Assembly (NCBI GenBank): GCA_017617655.1
Contig: JAFZVU010000049.1
Coordinates: forward strand, 1-48,140
DNA from: Bacteroidales bacterium
Lineage (GTDB): Bacteria; Bacteroidota; Bacteroidia; Bacteroidales; UBA932
Length of the DNA: 48,140 nt
Direction of reading: 5' to 3'
How positions within the stretch are numbered: position 1 is the first letter of the stretch; each line of letters opens with the position of its first letter. Position numbers and translations under genes: made by a program. Positions 9,969 through 21,639 of the stretch are shown here, piece by piece. The notes under the pieces were generated by a model, which saw nothing but the letters and a program-made list of their open reading frames with translations, was not told the DNA's origin and searched no databases.

Positions 9969-9997
9969 AAAAAAGACGCGCCCCGCGCGTCTTTTTT
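9969..9997. terminator. Bidirectional intrinsic terminator
   Basis: The stem GACGCG/CGCGTC (9975-9980 with 9986-9991) is extended by six A residues before and a T run after, so it can end transcription from both the secreted-protein gene (+) and the GSCFA operon (-). Confidence 0.9.
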
Positions 9998-10885
9998 TTA
10001 TGCCATGTCGCTGCCGTTGTCTTCCCAGAGCGGCCGGTGCTGGCGGCGCCGGTATTCCTTGCGGGCTTGCTGCGCTGCTTCCACGGCTTCGTCGCTGAAA
10101 GCGTATTCCATGAATCTTGCGAAGATCAGCTCCGCTGCCTGGGCCGAAGGGTGGGTCATGTTGTCGGCGTAGAAACGGTAGTCCCTCAGTTCGTCCATCA
10201 TTATCTCGAAAGCAGGGAAGTAATGCACGTTCGGGAAGGTCTGCACAAGCTGCTCCGTGGCCAGGAGCAGGGTGGCTTTGCTCAGCGAGTTGCCGTAGGC
10301 TCCGTCGGCCAGGTGGCGGATCGGACTTACGGTGAAAATCCATTCCTTGCCGGGGCAGGCGCTTATCATGCCGGACAGCAGCGCGGCGGCTTGCTCAACA
10401 GTCAGCCGCTCCCTGCGGAACTCTTTCGCCGGGACTTTGTTGCAGTTGGCTACTATCTGTCCTGATGCGAGGTGGCGGAACACCCATGCCGTCCCAAGCG
10501 TCACAAGGCATACGTCGGCCTTGGCGAAGGCTTCGGAAGCTGTCTGCAGCGCTGCATTTGCGCCGGCCAGGAAACCTTCCGCAGTGGGGCTGGAGAATTT
10601 CGTGTGGTGCCAGAAAGAATTGTAGCGGCCCAGCGGCTCGCTGAAAATCACGTCTTCCTTCGTGAACGGGACGGGGTCGGCCAGTCTTTTCACTGCAGCG
10701 GCGATGGACGCCGGGTTGTAGAGGGTGCCAAACGGATTGAGACAGATGTCAATGCCGCTCTGCTCCAGCCTTTCTCCAATTTCCGCGGCGAAGCATGACC
10801 CCACGGCAAAACATTTCGCAGAGCTGTCGAAACGCTTTGCAAGCGGCGCGGCTTCAACCTCGGTATGGAGTTTCAGTGGATTCAT
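9998..10885 (-). CDS. GSCFA-domain protein (SGNH-like hydrolase)
   Basis: This 295-residue protein carries the family's name motif as VGSCFAAEIG near residue 32, followed by FN-type blocks such as NPFGTLYNP and VTLGTAWVF and a C-terminal NMTHPSAQAAELIF segment, where the His would complete an SGNH/GDSL-type site. No signal peptide is seen. I chose the ATG at 10885 because it overlaps the upstream stop as TGATG and precedes the conserved start; the longer open frame upstream lies within the protease gene. It is last in a minus-strand run. Substrate is unknown; members are often predicted lipases or acyl-esterases. Confidence 0.85.
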   Translation of the reverse strand: MNPLKLHTEVEAAPLAKRFDSSAKCFAVGSCFAAEIGERLEQSGIDICLNPFGTLYNPASIAAAVKRLADPVPFTKEDVIFSEPLGRYNSFWHHTKFSSPTAEGFLAGANAALQTASEAFAKADVCLVTLGTAWVFRHLASGQIVANCNKVPAKEFRRERLTVEQAAALLSGMISACPGKEWIFTVSPIRHLADGAYGNSLSKATLLLATEQLVQTFPNVHYFPAFEIMMDELRDYRFYADNMTHPSAQAAELIFARFMEYAFSDEAVEAAQQARKEYRRRQHRPLWEDNGSDMA

Positions 10886-12483
10886 CAGGGCTGCTGTTCG
10901 CCTGCGGCGATGGAAACCAGTCGGTCGGTGGTCAGATAGATGGGGTAGAAGCCATTGTCTCCCAGAGGTGAATAACGGGCGATGAGAGCCCTGACCTGGG
11001 TGAGGACGAGGTCCCTGGCCCTTTGCCATTCGTCATCCTTCGGGGTGACGCCGTTGGCTGCCGCAAAACTGAGGAAGCCGCTCTCGATGCCCTTGCTGTC
11101 GAGGAAGCTGTTCAGGCTCGCCAGGGTCGTCTGGGCCCTGAGACCTGAGGCGTTGGCGTCGAAGAATTTGTTGGCGTATTTGTTCTGCAGGCCGAGACGG
11201 TTGCATTTTACATAGAATTCATTCGACCCTACTGTGTCCAGGGGCACGAAGACATCGGGGATGATGCCGCCTCCGCCGTAGACTGTCCTGCCGCCCTTGG
11301 TGGTGAACTTGAGGGAGTCGTCGACCTTGATGCTGTCGGCGCTGAACAGCTCGCCGTTGCTGTAGCGGTGGATAATGTCGTAGTCGTAGTCATCGGCATA
11401 CGGCTTCTGGATGCAGCGGCCGGACGGGGTGTAGAAACGCTGGATGGTGAGCCTGATGCCGCTGCCGTCGGTGAAATAGACGGGCTCCTGCACCAGACCT
11501 TTGCCGAACGAACGCACGCCGTAGATTGTGGCGCGGTCGTTGTCCTGCATCGCTCCGGCGAAAATCTCGCTCGAAGAAGCGCTGGACTCGTTTATCAGCA
11601 CAGCCAGGTCTATGTTCTGGCAGCTGCCGTGACCGTCGGCATACATATCCTCGCGTTTGCGGTGCTTGCCTTCCATATATACTATAAGGTCGCCTTTCTG
11701 CAGGAACTCGTTGCTGAGCAGCAGGGCCTGGTCGAGATATCCGCCGGTGTTGTCGCGGAGGTCGAAGATAAGCCTCTTCATGCCCTGCTTGCGCAGTTCG
11801 GCGGCAGCTTCGAGGAATTCCAGGTAGCTGGTGCGGGCGAACTTCGAGAGCTTGATGTAGCCGGTGGTGTCGTTCCACATGAAGGCCACGTCGATGCTGT
11901 TGACGGGAATCTTGTCGCGGATAATGTCGAAGGGTATGAGGTCTGCCTCGCCGGAGCGTTTGACGGAGATTGTGACCTTGGTGCCTTTCGGACCTCTCAT
12001 GAGCTTCACCATGCTGTCCTGGTCCATCTGGACTCCTGCGATCACAGTGTCGTCGACCTTGATGATGCGGTCGCCGGTCAGCAGTCCGGCCTTCTCGGAC
12101 GGGCCGCCAACTATGACGCTGGTGACTATGGCGGTGTCGGCGGGCACGTTGAACTGGATGCCGATGCCGTCGAAGCCTCCCTGCAGGGATTCTTCGGCCT
12201 CCTTGAGGTCAGACGGCGGCAGATAGACGGAGTGCGGGTCGAGCTCCTTCATCAGGGCGGGGAGTATGTCTTCCGTCACTTTCTTGTGGTCGATGTCGTC
12301 CACATAGTTCTCGTCCATGGTTTTGAGGATGACCATGAGCTTCGACCAGTCGCTGTCGATAGAGTTGACGTCGACTTTCTGCCTGCCTTTGATGGCGTTG
12401 GCGATCAGTATTGCTGCAATGAGTATGGTGATGACCCACAGTACGGTCCTGAGGAGTCTGTATTTGTTCTTGTCGTCGGTCAT
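10885..12483 (-). CDS. S41 C-terminal processing peptidase with PDZ domain
   Basis: A 532-residue protease of the Prc/CtpA family. One membrane anchor (about residues 12-30) should place the body in the periplasm. Next come the N-terminal helical part, a PDZ domain (about 100-185) and the S41 core. The serine motif N298-E-S-S-A-S-S-S-E is followed by FAGAMQD, and the general-base lysine sits in SFGKGLVQEP. The family cleaves unfolded or tagged envelope proteins at their C-termini. It is 3 bp downstream of the deaminase gene and overlaps the GSCFA start by 1 bp (TGATG), which suggests translational coupling. Confidence 0.95.
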   Translation of the reverse strand: MTDDKNKYRLLRTVLWVITILIAAILIANAIKGRQKVDVNSIDSDWSKLMVILKTMDENYVDDIDHKKVTEDILPALMKELDPHSVYLPPSDLKEAEESLQGGFDGIGIQFNVPADTAIVTSVIVGGPSEKAGLLTGDRIIKVDDTVIAGVQMDQDSMVKLMRGPKGTKVTISVKRSGEADLIPFDIIRDKIPVNSIDVAFMWNDTTGYIKLSKFARTSYLEFLEAAAELRKQGMKRLIFDLRDNTGGYLDQALLLSNEFLQKGDLIVYMEGKHRKREDMYADGHGSCQNIDLAVLINESSASSSEIFAGAMQDNDRATIYGVRSFGKGLVQEPVYFTDGSGIRLTIQRFYTPSGRCIQKPYADDYDYDIIHRYSNGELFSADSIKVDDSLKFTTKGGRTVYGGGGIIPDVFVPLDTVGSNEFYVKCNRLGLQNKYANKFFDANASGLRAQTTLASLNSFLDSKGIESGFLSFAAANGVTPKDDEWQRARDLVLTQVRALIARYSPLGDNGFYPIYLTTDRLVSIAAGEQQP

Positions 12484-12486
12484 GAT

Positions 12487-12912
12487 TTAGTCTATTGAAT
12501 CGTACTTCACTACTTCGATGCCTGCGCGGCGCAGCAGGTCCAGCCCGTCGGTGATGCGGTATTCGTCGTGGTAAACGACGCGCTTGATGCCGGCCTGGAT
12601 TATCAGCTTCGCACATTCGATGCAGGGCGAGGCGGTGACATAGAGGGTGGAGCCGTCGCTGCTGTTGCTGCTCTTGGCGACTTTGGTGATGGCGTTGGCC
12701 TCGGCGTGCAGAACGTAGGCTTTGGTAACGCCGTTCTCGTCTTCACACACGTTCTCGAAACCTGAGGGCGTGCCGTTATAGCCGTCGGAGATTATCATCT
12801 TGTCCTTGACGAGGATGGCTCCCACCTGCCTGCGGGCGCAATATGAATTTTTAGCCCAAACCGTCGCCATCTGAAGATAGCTCTTGTCGAATTTTGTCTG
12901 TTTGTCTGTCAT
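12487..12912 (-). CDS. dCMP deaminase (ComEB-type cytidine deaminase fold)
   Basis: Deaminates dCMP to dUMP to feed thymidylate synthesis. Its 141 residues have the zinc site H69-A-E71 and P96-C97-I-E-C100, with E71 the proton shuttle. The N-terminal part KFDKSYLQMATVWAKNSYC and DGYNGTPSGFENVCE are typical of the dCMP deaminase branch rather than of tRNA or cytosine deaminases. It lies 12 bp downstream of the ABC exporter gene and 3 bp upstream of the S41 protease, in a minus-strand operon of otherwise envelope-related genes. Confidence 0.93.
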   Translation of the reverse strand: MTDKQTKFDKSYLQMATVWAKNSYCARRQVGAILVKDKMIISDGYNGTPSGFENVCEDENGVTKAYVLHAEANAITKVAKSSNSSDGSTLYVTASPCIECAKLIIQAGIKRVVYHDEYRITDGLDLLRRAGIEVVKYDSID

Positions 12913-12924
12913 GATGCCGTAAAA

Positions 12925-14751
12925 TTACGAAAAATCCTGCAGCTCGCACAAATGGCTGTACAGTCCGCCGGCTTTTATCAGCTGGTCGTGGGTGCCGCGC
13001 TCTGCGATGCGGCCTCTCTGGAGCACTATTATCTCGTCTGCGTGGCGGATGGTGGAGAGCCTGTGGGCTATTACAAGGCAGGTGCGGTTGGACATCAGCT
13101 TGGTCAGGGCGTCCTGCACAAGCCTCTCGCTCTCAGTGTCGAGCGAAGATGTGGCCTCGTCGAGGATGAGGAACGGAGGGTTCTTCAGCACGGCGCGGGC
13201 GATGGCCAGCCTCTGGCGCTGTCCGCCGGACAGCTTGGTGCCTCGGTCGCCTATGTTGGTCTGGAAGCCTTTCTCCATCCGGGCGATGAATTCGTCGGCA
13301 TTGGCGATGGCGGCGGCTTCTTCCACCTGCCGTGCGTTTACATCCTGCATGCCGAACGTTATATTTCCGTATATGCTGTCGTTGAAAAGTATCGGCTCCT
13401 GGGTGACTATTCCCATGATTGAGCGCAGCGAGGCTATGCTGAGGCTGCGGATGTCATGGCCGTCGATGAGGATTTCTCCGCTGCAGCATTCCCAGAAGCG
13501 GGGGATGAGGTCGGCGAGGGTCGATTTGCCGGCCCCGGACGGCCCTACTATGGCCACCGTCTTCCCTTTGGGGATAGTGAGGTTGATGTCTTCCAGCACA
13601 GGCTCGCCGCCATAATTGAAGCTTACGCCCCGGAACTCTATGCTGTCGTTGAAGCCGTCCAGCTCGAGCGGCTTCTCACTCTCTTTTATGTCGTTCTCAG
13701 CGTCGAGGATATCGAATATCCTGCCTGCGGACACGAGGCCTTTCTGGATTGCGGCGTATGAAGCGGCCATGGCCTTGGCGGGCTCCAGGACCCTCCAGTA
13801 GAAGCCGATGTAGACCACGAAGGCGGCCCAGCTCATGCCCAGCTGGCCGCGGTAGTTCAGCCACCCGCCGTAGAGCAGCACTATGGCGGCTACAGTCACG
13901 CCGAGGAACTCTGACACCGGGGAGGCCAGCTCCTGCCTGTTTGAGACGGCGAGGCTGATGCGGCGGTGGGCTTCGTTGTCCTTGTCGAACTGTCCTTCGA
14001 CATATTTCTGGGCGTTGAAGGCCTTGATGATGCGGGAGCCTGAGATGGCCTCTTCGAAGTGGCTCAGGATCCTGCCCATGAGAGTCTGGGTCTCAACCGC
14101 ATCCCTGCGCAGCCTTCCGGTAATCCTGCTGATCACTATGGCCGACACGGGCAGTGCTACCAGCGAAACCAGGGTCAGCCTGGGCGACATGAAGAACAGG
14201 GCGGCGAGGAAGCCGAGCACCAGCAGAGGCTCCCTGAAGAATATGTGGAAGCTTCCGGCTATGGAGTTCTGCACTTCGGCCACGTCGTTAGAGATGCTGG
14301 AGAGGATGTCTCCCTTGCGGCGGTTGTTGAAATAACCTACGTCCAGAGATGCAACCTTGCTGAAAAGGTCGCTGCGCAGGTTGTACATTAGCTTTGTCTT
14401 CATGCTCACCAGTATCCTCTGGGAGAGATACCGGCAGATGTTGGAAAGCAGGGTGGCGGCCACGAGGGCGAGGCATACGAACAGCAGCCCTTTCAGAAAA
14501 CCGCTGCCGCTTATTATCCCGTACAGGATGTGGTTGCAGGCCTGCTCCACATACTCCAGCGAGAAACTGCCCTGGGGCGCTGCCGCAGCAGAGGCGGCCT
14601 TGCCCGGCTCGAAGAGCATCGACAGCACGGGGCCGATAAGGGCGTAGTTCGCGACGCCGAAGATTACGGAGAGTATGGATAATAAAAGATACGGCGGCCA
14701 GTATTTACCCAGAGGCTTTGCATAAGACAATATCCTCTTGTAGGTTTCCAT
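12925..14751 (-). CDS. ABC exporter, MsbA/lipid-exporter-like half transporter
   Basis: A 608-residue fused permease-ATPase that works as a homodimer in the inner membrane. Six hydrophobic segments fill about residues 15-330. The ATPase has Walker A GPSGAGKST (about 403-411), the signature LSGGQRQRL (about 506), Walker B FLILDEATS and the switch H in IAHRLST. Homologues include MsbA, the lipid A-core flippase, and multidrug exporters; sequence alone does not settle the substrate. Its place between an FKBP isomerase and envelope protease/GSCFA genes favours an envelope role. It starts 34 bp after the FKBP gene. Confidence 0.9.
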   Translation of the reverse strand: METYKRILSYAKPLGKYWPPYLLLSILSVIFGVANYALIGPVLSMLFEPGKAASAAAAPQGSFSLEYVEQACNHILYGIISGSGFLKGLLFVCLALVAATLLSNICRYLSQRILVSMKTKLMYNLRSDLFSKVASLDVGYFNNRRKGDILSSISNDVAEVQNSIAGSFHIFFREPLLVLGFLAALFFMSPRLTLVSLVALPVSAIVISRITGRLRRDAVETQTLMGRILSHFEEAISGSRIIKAFNAQKYVEGQFDKDNEAHRRISLAVSNRQELASPVSEFLGVTVAAIVLLYGGWLNYRGQLGMSWAAFVVYIGFYWRVLEPAKAMAASYAAIQKGLVSAGRIFDILDAENDIKESEKPLELDGFNDSIEFRGVSFNYGGEPVLEDINLTIPKGKTVAIVGPSGAGKSTLADLIPRFWECCSGEILIDGHDIRSLSIASLRSIMGIVTQEPILFNDSIYGNITFGMQDVNARQVEEAAAIANADEFIARMEKGFQTNIGDRGTKLSGGQRQRLAIARAVLKNPPFLILDEATSSLDTESERLVQDALTKLMSNRTCLVIAHRLSTIRHADEIIVLQRGRIAERGTHDQLIKAGGLYSHLCELQDFS

Positions 14752-14785
14752 ACCGGCCGCTGAATCGTATTTGCCTTACGGCAGA

Positions 14786-15490
14786 TTATTCTTCACTGGC
14801 GTGTTTTACCTCGAGAAGGTCGATTTCGAAGACGAGAGTCTCGTTGGCGCCGTTGGGGCCGTTCTCGCCGTATGCAAGGTCGCTCGGGATATAGAGCATG
14901 ATCTTGCCGCCTTCATCGATGAGCTGCATACCTTCGGTCCAGCCTCTGATGACGCCTGAAAGAGGGAAGGTGATAGGCTCGCCCATGTCGAGAGAAGATT
15001 CGATCTTCTCGCCGTCAACTGAGGTAAGGGTGTAGTTGACAGTAACTGTGTCGAGAGCTGAAGTGGGGAATACGCCGTTACCGCTGTTGATGATCTTGTA
15101 CATAAGACCGCTGTCAGTGGTGACAACGCCGTCTTCCTTAGCCATCTTGGCGAGGAAAGCTTCGCCTTTCTCTTTGTTTTCCTTTCCGACAGCTTCCCTT
15201 CTCTTACCCATGAAGTTGTTCATCCTGTCGTTTACAAAATACTGGTCGAACTGGTCTGCGTCCTTCAGGTAATCTCTGTAACCTTTGAGAATCTGGCTGA
15301 GATTCATGTCGCCGAGGTTGTTCATCTTGATCATCTGGGCCATGTATACGCCGAAAGCGTAGCTGGCGCTGTCAACGTCGGCTTTGGTTATTGATTTGGG
15401 CTGAGGGTCGACTTTGGGTGAAGAGACACCGCAAGCAGTGAGCATGAGGGCTGCCAGAGCTGCTGCTGAGAGTAATTTGATGTATTTCAT
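14786..15490 (-). CDS. FKBP-type peptidyl-prolyl isomerase lipoprotein
   Basis: Speeds proline cis-trans isomerisation in exported proteins. The signal peptide ends in the lipobox L-T-A-C20. Residues about 35-115 form the helical N-terminal dimerisation part seen in FkpA/Mip proteins. The FKBP domain occupies about 120-230, with VTVNYT, the G-W-T-E-G-M-Q-L active-site loop and the M-L-Y-I-P-S-D-L-A-Y-G segment. It is the first gene of a minus-strand run that continues with the ABC exporter gene. The 234-residue length fits the family. Confidence 0.95.
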   Translation of the reverse strand: MKYIKLLSAAALAALMLTACGVSSPKVDPQPKSITKADVDSASYAFGVYMAQMIKMNNLGDMNLSQILKGYRDYLKDADQFDQYFVNDRMNNFMGKRREAVGKENKEKGEAFLAKMAKEDGVVTTDSGLMYKIINSGNGVFPTSALDTVTVNYTLTSVDGEKIESSLDMGEPITFPLSGVIRGWTEGMQLIDEGGKIMLYIPSDLAYGENGPNGANETLVFEIDLLEVKHASEE

Positions 15491-15525
15491 TTCTTTAAAT
15501 TTTGATTAGCCGATTTTTTATCACG

Positions 15526-15533
15526 CAAAAGTA
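15526..15533 (-). promoter_or_regulatory. Candidate -7 box for the FKBP operon
   Basis: The minus strand reads TACTTTTG, a full TAnnTTTG match, 35 nt upstream of the FKBP ATG in an AT-rich divergent intergenic region. Confidence 0.45.
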
Positions 15534-15552
15534 TGAAATTTTATCGAATTCT

Positions 15553-15584
15553 TTTGTTACTGAACTGTAGTTTTAGTATATTTA
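15553..15584 (+). promoter_or_regulatory. Candidate recQ promoter
   Basis: TTTG at 15553-15556, a 20-nt spacer, and TATATTTA at 15577-15584 (7 of 8 to TAnnTTTG) fit the sigma-ABfr layout. The box lies 22 nt before the recQ ATG. Confidence 0.5.
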
Positions 15585-15606
15585 TGTTTACAATCGGTCA
15601 CTGTCG

Positions 15607-17791
<2,185 letters not shown>

Positions 17792-17814
<23 letters not shown>

Positions 17815-19108
17815 TCCTTGCCACCCTTTTTGTTTTTGATGTTACCCTGTATCGGTCGTCTATACGAAGGCCGGCGATGCAGACTATCTGCTCGTTGCCC
17901 TCGGCGTCGGTCGTGACGACTACGCTCTGGCGCTGCTTCTGCTCCAGGTCGAGCTTCAGGTCGGTGAAAAAGTCGCTGAGCTTGCGCCAACCCTTCATCC
18001 CGAACGGCCTGAAACGGTCGGCGGCCTGCCAGCGGCGGCAGGTAAGAGGCAGGCTGACCTTGTCGGCGTCGACGTAGAGCACGCTGCCGTCTTCGCTGCG
18101 GGGGTTGAAGCCTTCCCAGATGTCGAGGATTTCTATGTCGACCTGTACCGGGCCGTTGCCGGCGAGGGGGTAGACCTTAAGGAACTGCCGGTCGCGGATG
18201 ACCTTGTGGCTGTCGCTGCAGAAGGTCTTGCCGCTCTGTCCATCGAGGGAGTCCTCTATGTTTGAAATCAAATCTTCGTTGAAGCCGAAGGGCTGCAGCA
18301 GGCGGAACAGCCAGTAGCCCGGCTGGCTCTCGGCGGCCAGACGCTCTATGTCGATGCAGAAGGCGTCCCCGTCGCGGGATGTCAGCTGCGCCTTTTTCTG
18401 TTCGAGAAGCTCGTCCAGGATATCCTCGATCTGGGCGAAGTGCGCCATCTCGCGGCTGGAAGTCTCGAGGAACGAGGGGTTGATCTGGGCGAACTGGGGG
18501 AAGACCTCGCAGCGGATGCGGTTGCGGGCGAAGCTAATGTCGCTGTTGGTGGCGTCCACACGGTGGGCGATGCCGTTCTCGCGGGCGAAATCTTCGATCC
18601 GCTGCCTCGGGAAGGCCAGCAGCGGCCGCATGGTAGTGCCGCTTATCTCCTTCATGCCAGCGATGCCGCGTATGCCGGTGCCGCGCAGCAGGTTGAGATA
18701 CATGGTCTCAGCTGCGTCGTTGAGGTTGTGGGCGACGGCCAGCCAGTCGAAGCCGTGCTGAGCGAGCAGCTCGGCGAACCAGCCGTAGCGCAGCTCGCGG
18801 GCTGCCATCTCGATGGAGATGCCCTTGCCGGCTGCGTATTCGCGGGTGTCGAAGCGTTTAGTGAAGAATTCGACGCCGGCGGCTGTGGCCCAGTCCCTTA
18901 CGAAGGCTTCGTCGCCGTCGCTGTCTTCTCCCCGGAGGGAAAAGTTCACGTGCGCAATGGAGAATGAGGGCTTAAGCCTGCTGCGCCTGAAGAGCTCGGC
19001 CATGCATATCGAGTCGACGCCTCCGCTGACTCCCAGCAGAAAACGGCCGCCTTCCGGCGCAAGGCGCTGGAGGGTCCTGTCAAAATCTCCCTGAAGGGAA
19101 CGGGACAT
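17792..19108 (-). CDS. tilS: tRNA(Ile)-lysidine synthetase TilS
   Basis: Modifies C34 of the tRNA-Ile CAU anticodon to lysidine so that it reads AUA. The PP-loop ATP site is SGGVDS at 28-33. The catalytic core includes IAHVNFSLRGEDSDGDE and the NLLRGTGIRGIAGM block with RPLLAF following, typical of TilS. The C-terminal half carries the tRNA-binding domains (GMKGWRKLSDFFTDLK and a final substrate-binding domain). The ATG at 19108 overlaps the DUF3078 stop as TGATG, so translation is probably coupled. The gene converges on recQ with a 23-bp overlap. Confidence 0.94.
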
Positions 19109-20031
19109 CAGAAGGTGTATGTGAAGCTAAGACCAGAAATCTCCTTGAACTGCACGCCCGGTATCTTTATGACTTTGCCATCTTCGCCGTAGACGGGATT
19201 GCCGTTCTTGTCAGTCTTGTCGATGTGCTTGATGGTGTCGTCATAGATGAGGTAGGTCCTGAGCGTTACGCCGAGGAACTTGGTCAGCTGCGCGGTAATG
19301 TTGACATCCCAGTTGACCTTGATGTTCAGCGGCTTGTTGAGGTAGTCGGAGAAGAGGGTGAGGGTGGTGTTCGCCTTGAAATCCTGCAGTGTGACAGAGG
19401 CGTCGACCTTAACCTGGGCGCCGAGCTCATACCTTACATACTGGTCTTCGGCGTTGCCGTAGAGCTTCCTCAGCTCGGGATCCTGGACGATGACCAGTTT
19501 GCTGGTCAGGGGCGCGAAGTTGATGGACAGGTTGGGGGTAGGGGTGTAGTTTATACCGAAACCGAGGGAGGTGTAACCCGGAGCCATGAAATTGGACACT
19601 ACCGGGCTGCCCTTCTTGTCCTTATATCCAACCGTGAACTGAGTGCGGAAGTTGTAGATCACAGAGAGATACAGCTTCTCGGCAGCCTTGTATCCGTACT
19701 TGCTGTCGAGGATGATGCGGTCGTCGCTCTTCTTGAAACCTTCTCCCATGCTCTGGATGAAACCGTAGCCGAACTGTGCGCGGTTCTCCCAGATGCTCTT
19801 GTCCTTGCCGTAATTGGCTTTGAAGTCAAGGTATGAATTCAATGAAACAGATCCGTAACCGCCGGCAGCCCAGTCCATGAGGGACACCTGCGAGAAACCG
19901 AGCTGGGTGAGCAGCGAAGTCTTCCAGTATTTGGGATTCTCGATAGCAGCGCCTTCTTCGGCGGGCTTCTCCTGCGCATACATCGCGGTGGCGCAGAGCA
20001 GGATCATTACAGTAGCCAGAATCTTTTTCAT
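19108..20031 (-). CDS. DUF3078 family outer-membrane-like protein
   Basis: A 307-residue exported protein: signal peptide about 1-20 (ending MYAQ), then alternating amphipathic strands rich in Tyr, Asn and Gly, and a terminal Phe (SGLSFTYTF), all signs of an outer-membrane beta-barrel. The N-terminal LTQLGFSQVSLMDWAAGGYGSVSLNSY block is the hallmark of DUF3078 proteins common in Bacteroidetes. Function is unknown. It lies 12 bp after proS and overlaps the tilS start by one base, an operon placement that says little about its task. Confidence 0.88.
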   Translation of the reverse strand: MKKILATVMILLCATAMYAQEKPAEEGAAIENPKYWKTSLLTQLGFSQVSLMDWAAGGYGSVSLNSYLDFKANYGKDKSIWENRAQFGYGFIQSMGEGFKKSDDRIILDSKYGYKAAEKLYLSVIYNFRTQFTVGYKDKKGSPVVSNFMAPGYTSLGFGINYTPTPNLSINFAPLTSKLVIVQDPELRKLYGNAEDQYVRYELGAQVKVDASVTLQDFKANTTLTLFSDYLNKPLNIKVNWDVNITAQLTKFLGVTLRTYLIYDDTIKHIDKTDKNGNPVYGEDGKVIKIPGVQFKEISGLSFTYTF

Positions 20032-20043
20032 AGCGGTATGTTT

Positions 20044-21522
20044 TTAATATGCTTTGGCGAATACAACGCGGCGTGCGCTCGGCTTGCCCGAGTAGACGCA
20101 CTTGCCCGGCTCTTCGCATACGAAGCTGTCTGAAGGGATGCAGCGGATGGTTGCTTTGGTCTCTTCCTGGATCTTGAGCTCGGTCTCGGTGGTGCCGTCC
20201 CAGTGGCAGAGGAGGAAATATCCCTGCTCGATCTTCTCCTTGAATTCGTCCCAGCTGTCGACCTTGATGGTGTGGGCCTCGCGGAAATCGAGAGCCTTCT
20301 TGTAGATGTTGTCCTGGATGTCGTCCATGAGCTTGAGGACGTAGTCGGTGATGCCTTCCTGCGGCACTGAGTCCTTGGTGAGGGTGTCGCGGCGGGCGAG
20401 CTCGACTGTTCCGGCGGCGAGGTCGCGGGGTCCCATGGCGATGCGGCACGGCACGCCCTTGAGCTCCCATTCGGCGAATTTGAAGCCGGGACGCAGATTG
20501 TCGCGGTCGTCGATGGTTACGCTGAGCCCTTTGGCTTCCATGTCGGCCTTGATGGCCTCCATCTTCTCAACGAGGGCGGCATGCTCCTCGGGGGTCTTGA
20601 AGATAGGTACCATCACCACATGGATAGGAGCGAGCTTCGGAGGCAGCACGAGGCCGTTGTCATCGCTGTGAGCCATGATCAGGGCTCCCATCAGACGGGT
20701 TGAAACGCCCCATGAAGTGGCCCATACGTATTCGAGGTTGCCCTCTTTGTTGGCGTACTGGACGTCGAAAGCCTTCGCGAAGTTCTGGCCCAGGAAGTGG
20801 GAGGTTCCGGCCTGCAGAGCCTTGCCGTCCTGCATCATAGCTTCGATGCAGTAGGTGTCGATGGCTCCTGCGAAACGTTCGCTCTCTGACTTGTGGCCGA
20901 CTATTACAGGCACGGCCATGAACTCCCTCGCGAATTTGGCGTATACGCCCACCATCTTCTCGGCCTCGGCGATAGCTTCAGCCGCAGTGGCATGGGCGGT
21001 GTGGCCTTCCTGCCAGAGGAATTCGGCGGTACGCAGGAAGAGGCGGGTGCGCATCTCCCAGCGGACTACGTTGGCCCACTGGTTGATCAGAAGGGGAAGG
21101 TCTCTCCACGATTTGATCCAGTTTTTATATGTATTCCAGATGATGGTCTCCGAAGTGGGGCGGATGATGAGCTCTTCCTCGAGCTTTGCTGCAGGGTCTA
21201 CTACGACTCCGCTGCCGTCAGGGTTGTTCATAAGCCTGTGGTGGGTCACCACGGCGCACTCCTTCGCGAAGCCTTCTACATGCTCGGCTTCTTTGCTGAG
21301 GAAAGACTTGGGGATGAAGAGCGGGAAGTATGCGTTGCTGTGTCCGGTGTCCTTGAACATCTTGTCGAGCGTGTGCTGCATCTTCTCCCAGATCGCATAT
21401 CCGTAAGGCTTGATTACCATGCAGCCTCTGACTGCTGAGTTCTCCGCAAGGTCGGCCTTCACTACGAGGTCGTTGTACCACTGAGAATAATTGTCATTCC
21501 GGCTGGTCAGTTCTTTTGCCAT
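20044..21522 (-). CDS. proS: Prolyl-tRNA synthetase, short (eukaryote/archaeal-like, type 3) form
   Basis: Charges tRNA-Pro. The 492-residue protein lacks the bacterial editing insertion and ends in a cysteine-containing C-terminal domain finishing in Tyr, as in the archaeal/eukaryotic branch that Bacteroidetes use. Class II motifs are visible: motif 2 around [20 protein letters not shown] and the Pro-site block [17 protein letters not shown] took the ATG at 21522 ([20 protein letters not shown]), the conserved N-terminus; 28 extra upstream codons read as AT-rich leader. It is first in the proS-DUF3078-tilS run. Confidence 0.95.
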   Translation of the reverse strand: MAKELTSRNDNYSQWYNDLVVKADLAENSAVRGCMVIKPYGYAIWEKMQHTLDKMFKDTGHSNAYFPLFIPKSFLSKEAEHVEGFAKECAVVTHHRLMNNPDGSGVVVDPAAKLEEELIIRPTSETIIWNTYKNWIKSWRDLPLLINQWANVVRWEMRTRLFLRTAEFLWQEGHTAHATAAEAIAEAEKMVGVYAKFAREFMAVPVIVGHKSESERFAGAIDTYCIEAMMQDGKALQAGTSHFLGQNFAKAFDVQYANKEGNLEYVWATSWGVSTRLMGALIMAHSDDNGLVLPPKLAPIHVVMVPIFKTPEEHAALVEKMEAIKADMEAKGLSVTIDDRDNLRPGFKFAEWELKGVPCRIAMGPRDLAAGTVELARRDTLTKDSVPQEGITDYVLKLMDDIQDNIYKKALDFREAHTIKVDSWDEFKEKIEQGYFLLCHWDGTTETELKIQEETKATIRCIPSDSFVCEEPGKCVYSGKPSARRVVFAKAY

Positions 21523-21550
21523 GCTGTTTTTATTTTGGTATAAATTTTGA

Positions 21551-21558
21551 TAATTTTG
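21551..21558 (+). promoter_or_regulatory. Candidate -7 box for the Ser-rich lipoprotein gene
   Basis: TAATTTTG is a full TAnnTTTG match 82 nt upstream of the ATG at 21640. TTTG at 21534-21537 is too close to serve as a normal -33, so support is partial. Confidence 0.35.
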
Positions 21559-21628
21559 CTCTGCAAACCGATTTAAGGCATTTTTATGCAGTTTTAACGG
21601 GAGCAAAAGTAATAAAAATAACTAACAT

Positions 21629-21635
21629 AGGAGGT
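21629..21635 (+). promoter_or_regulatory. Unusually strong Shine-Dalgarno sequence
   Basis: AGGAGGT lies 4 nt before the ATG at 21640. Almost every other start in this window lacks such a motif, as expected for Bacteroidetes. Confidence 0.7.
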
Positions 21636-21639
21636 AACC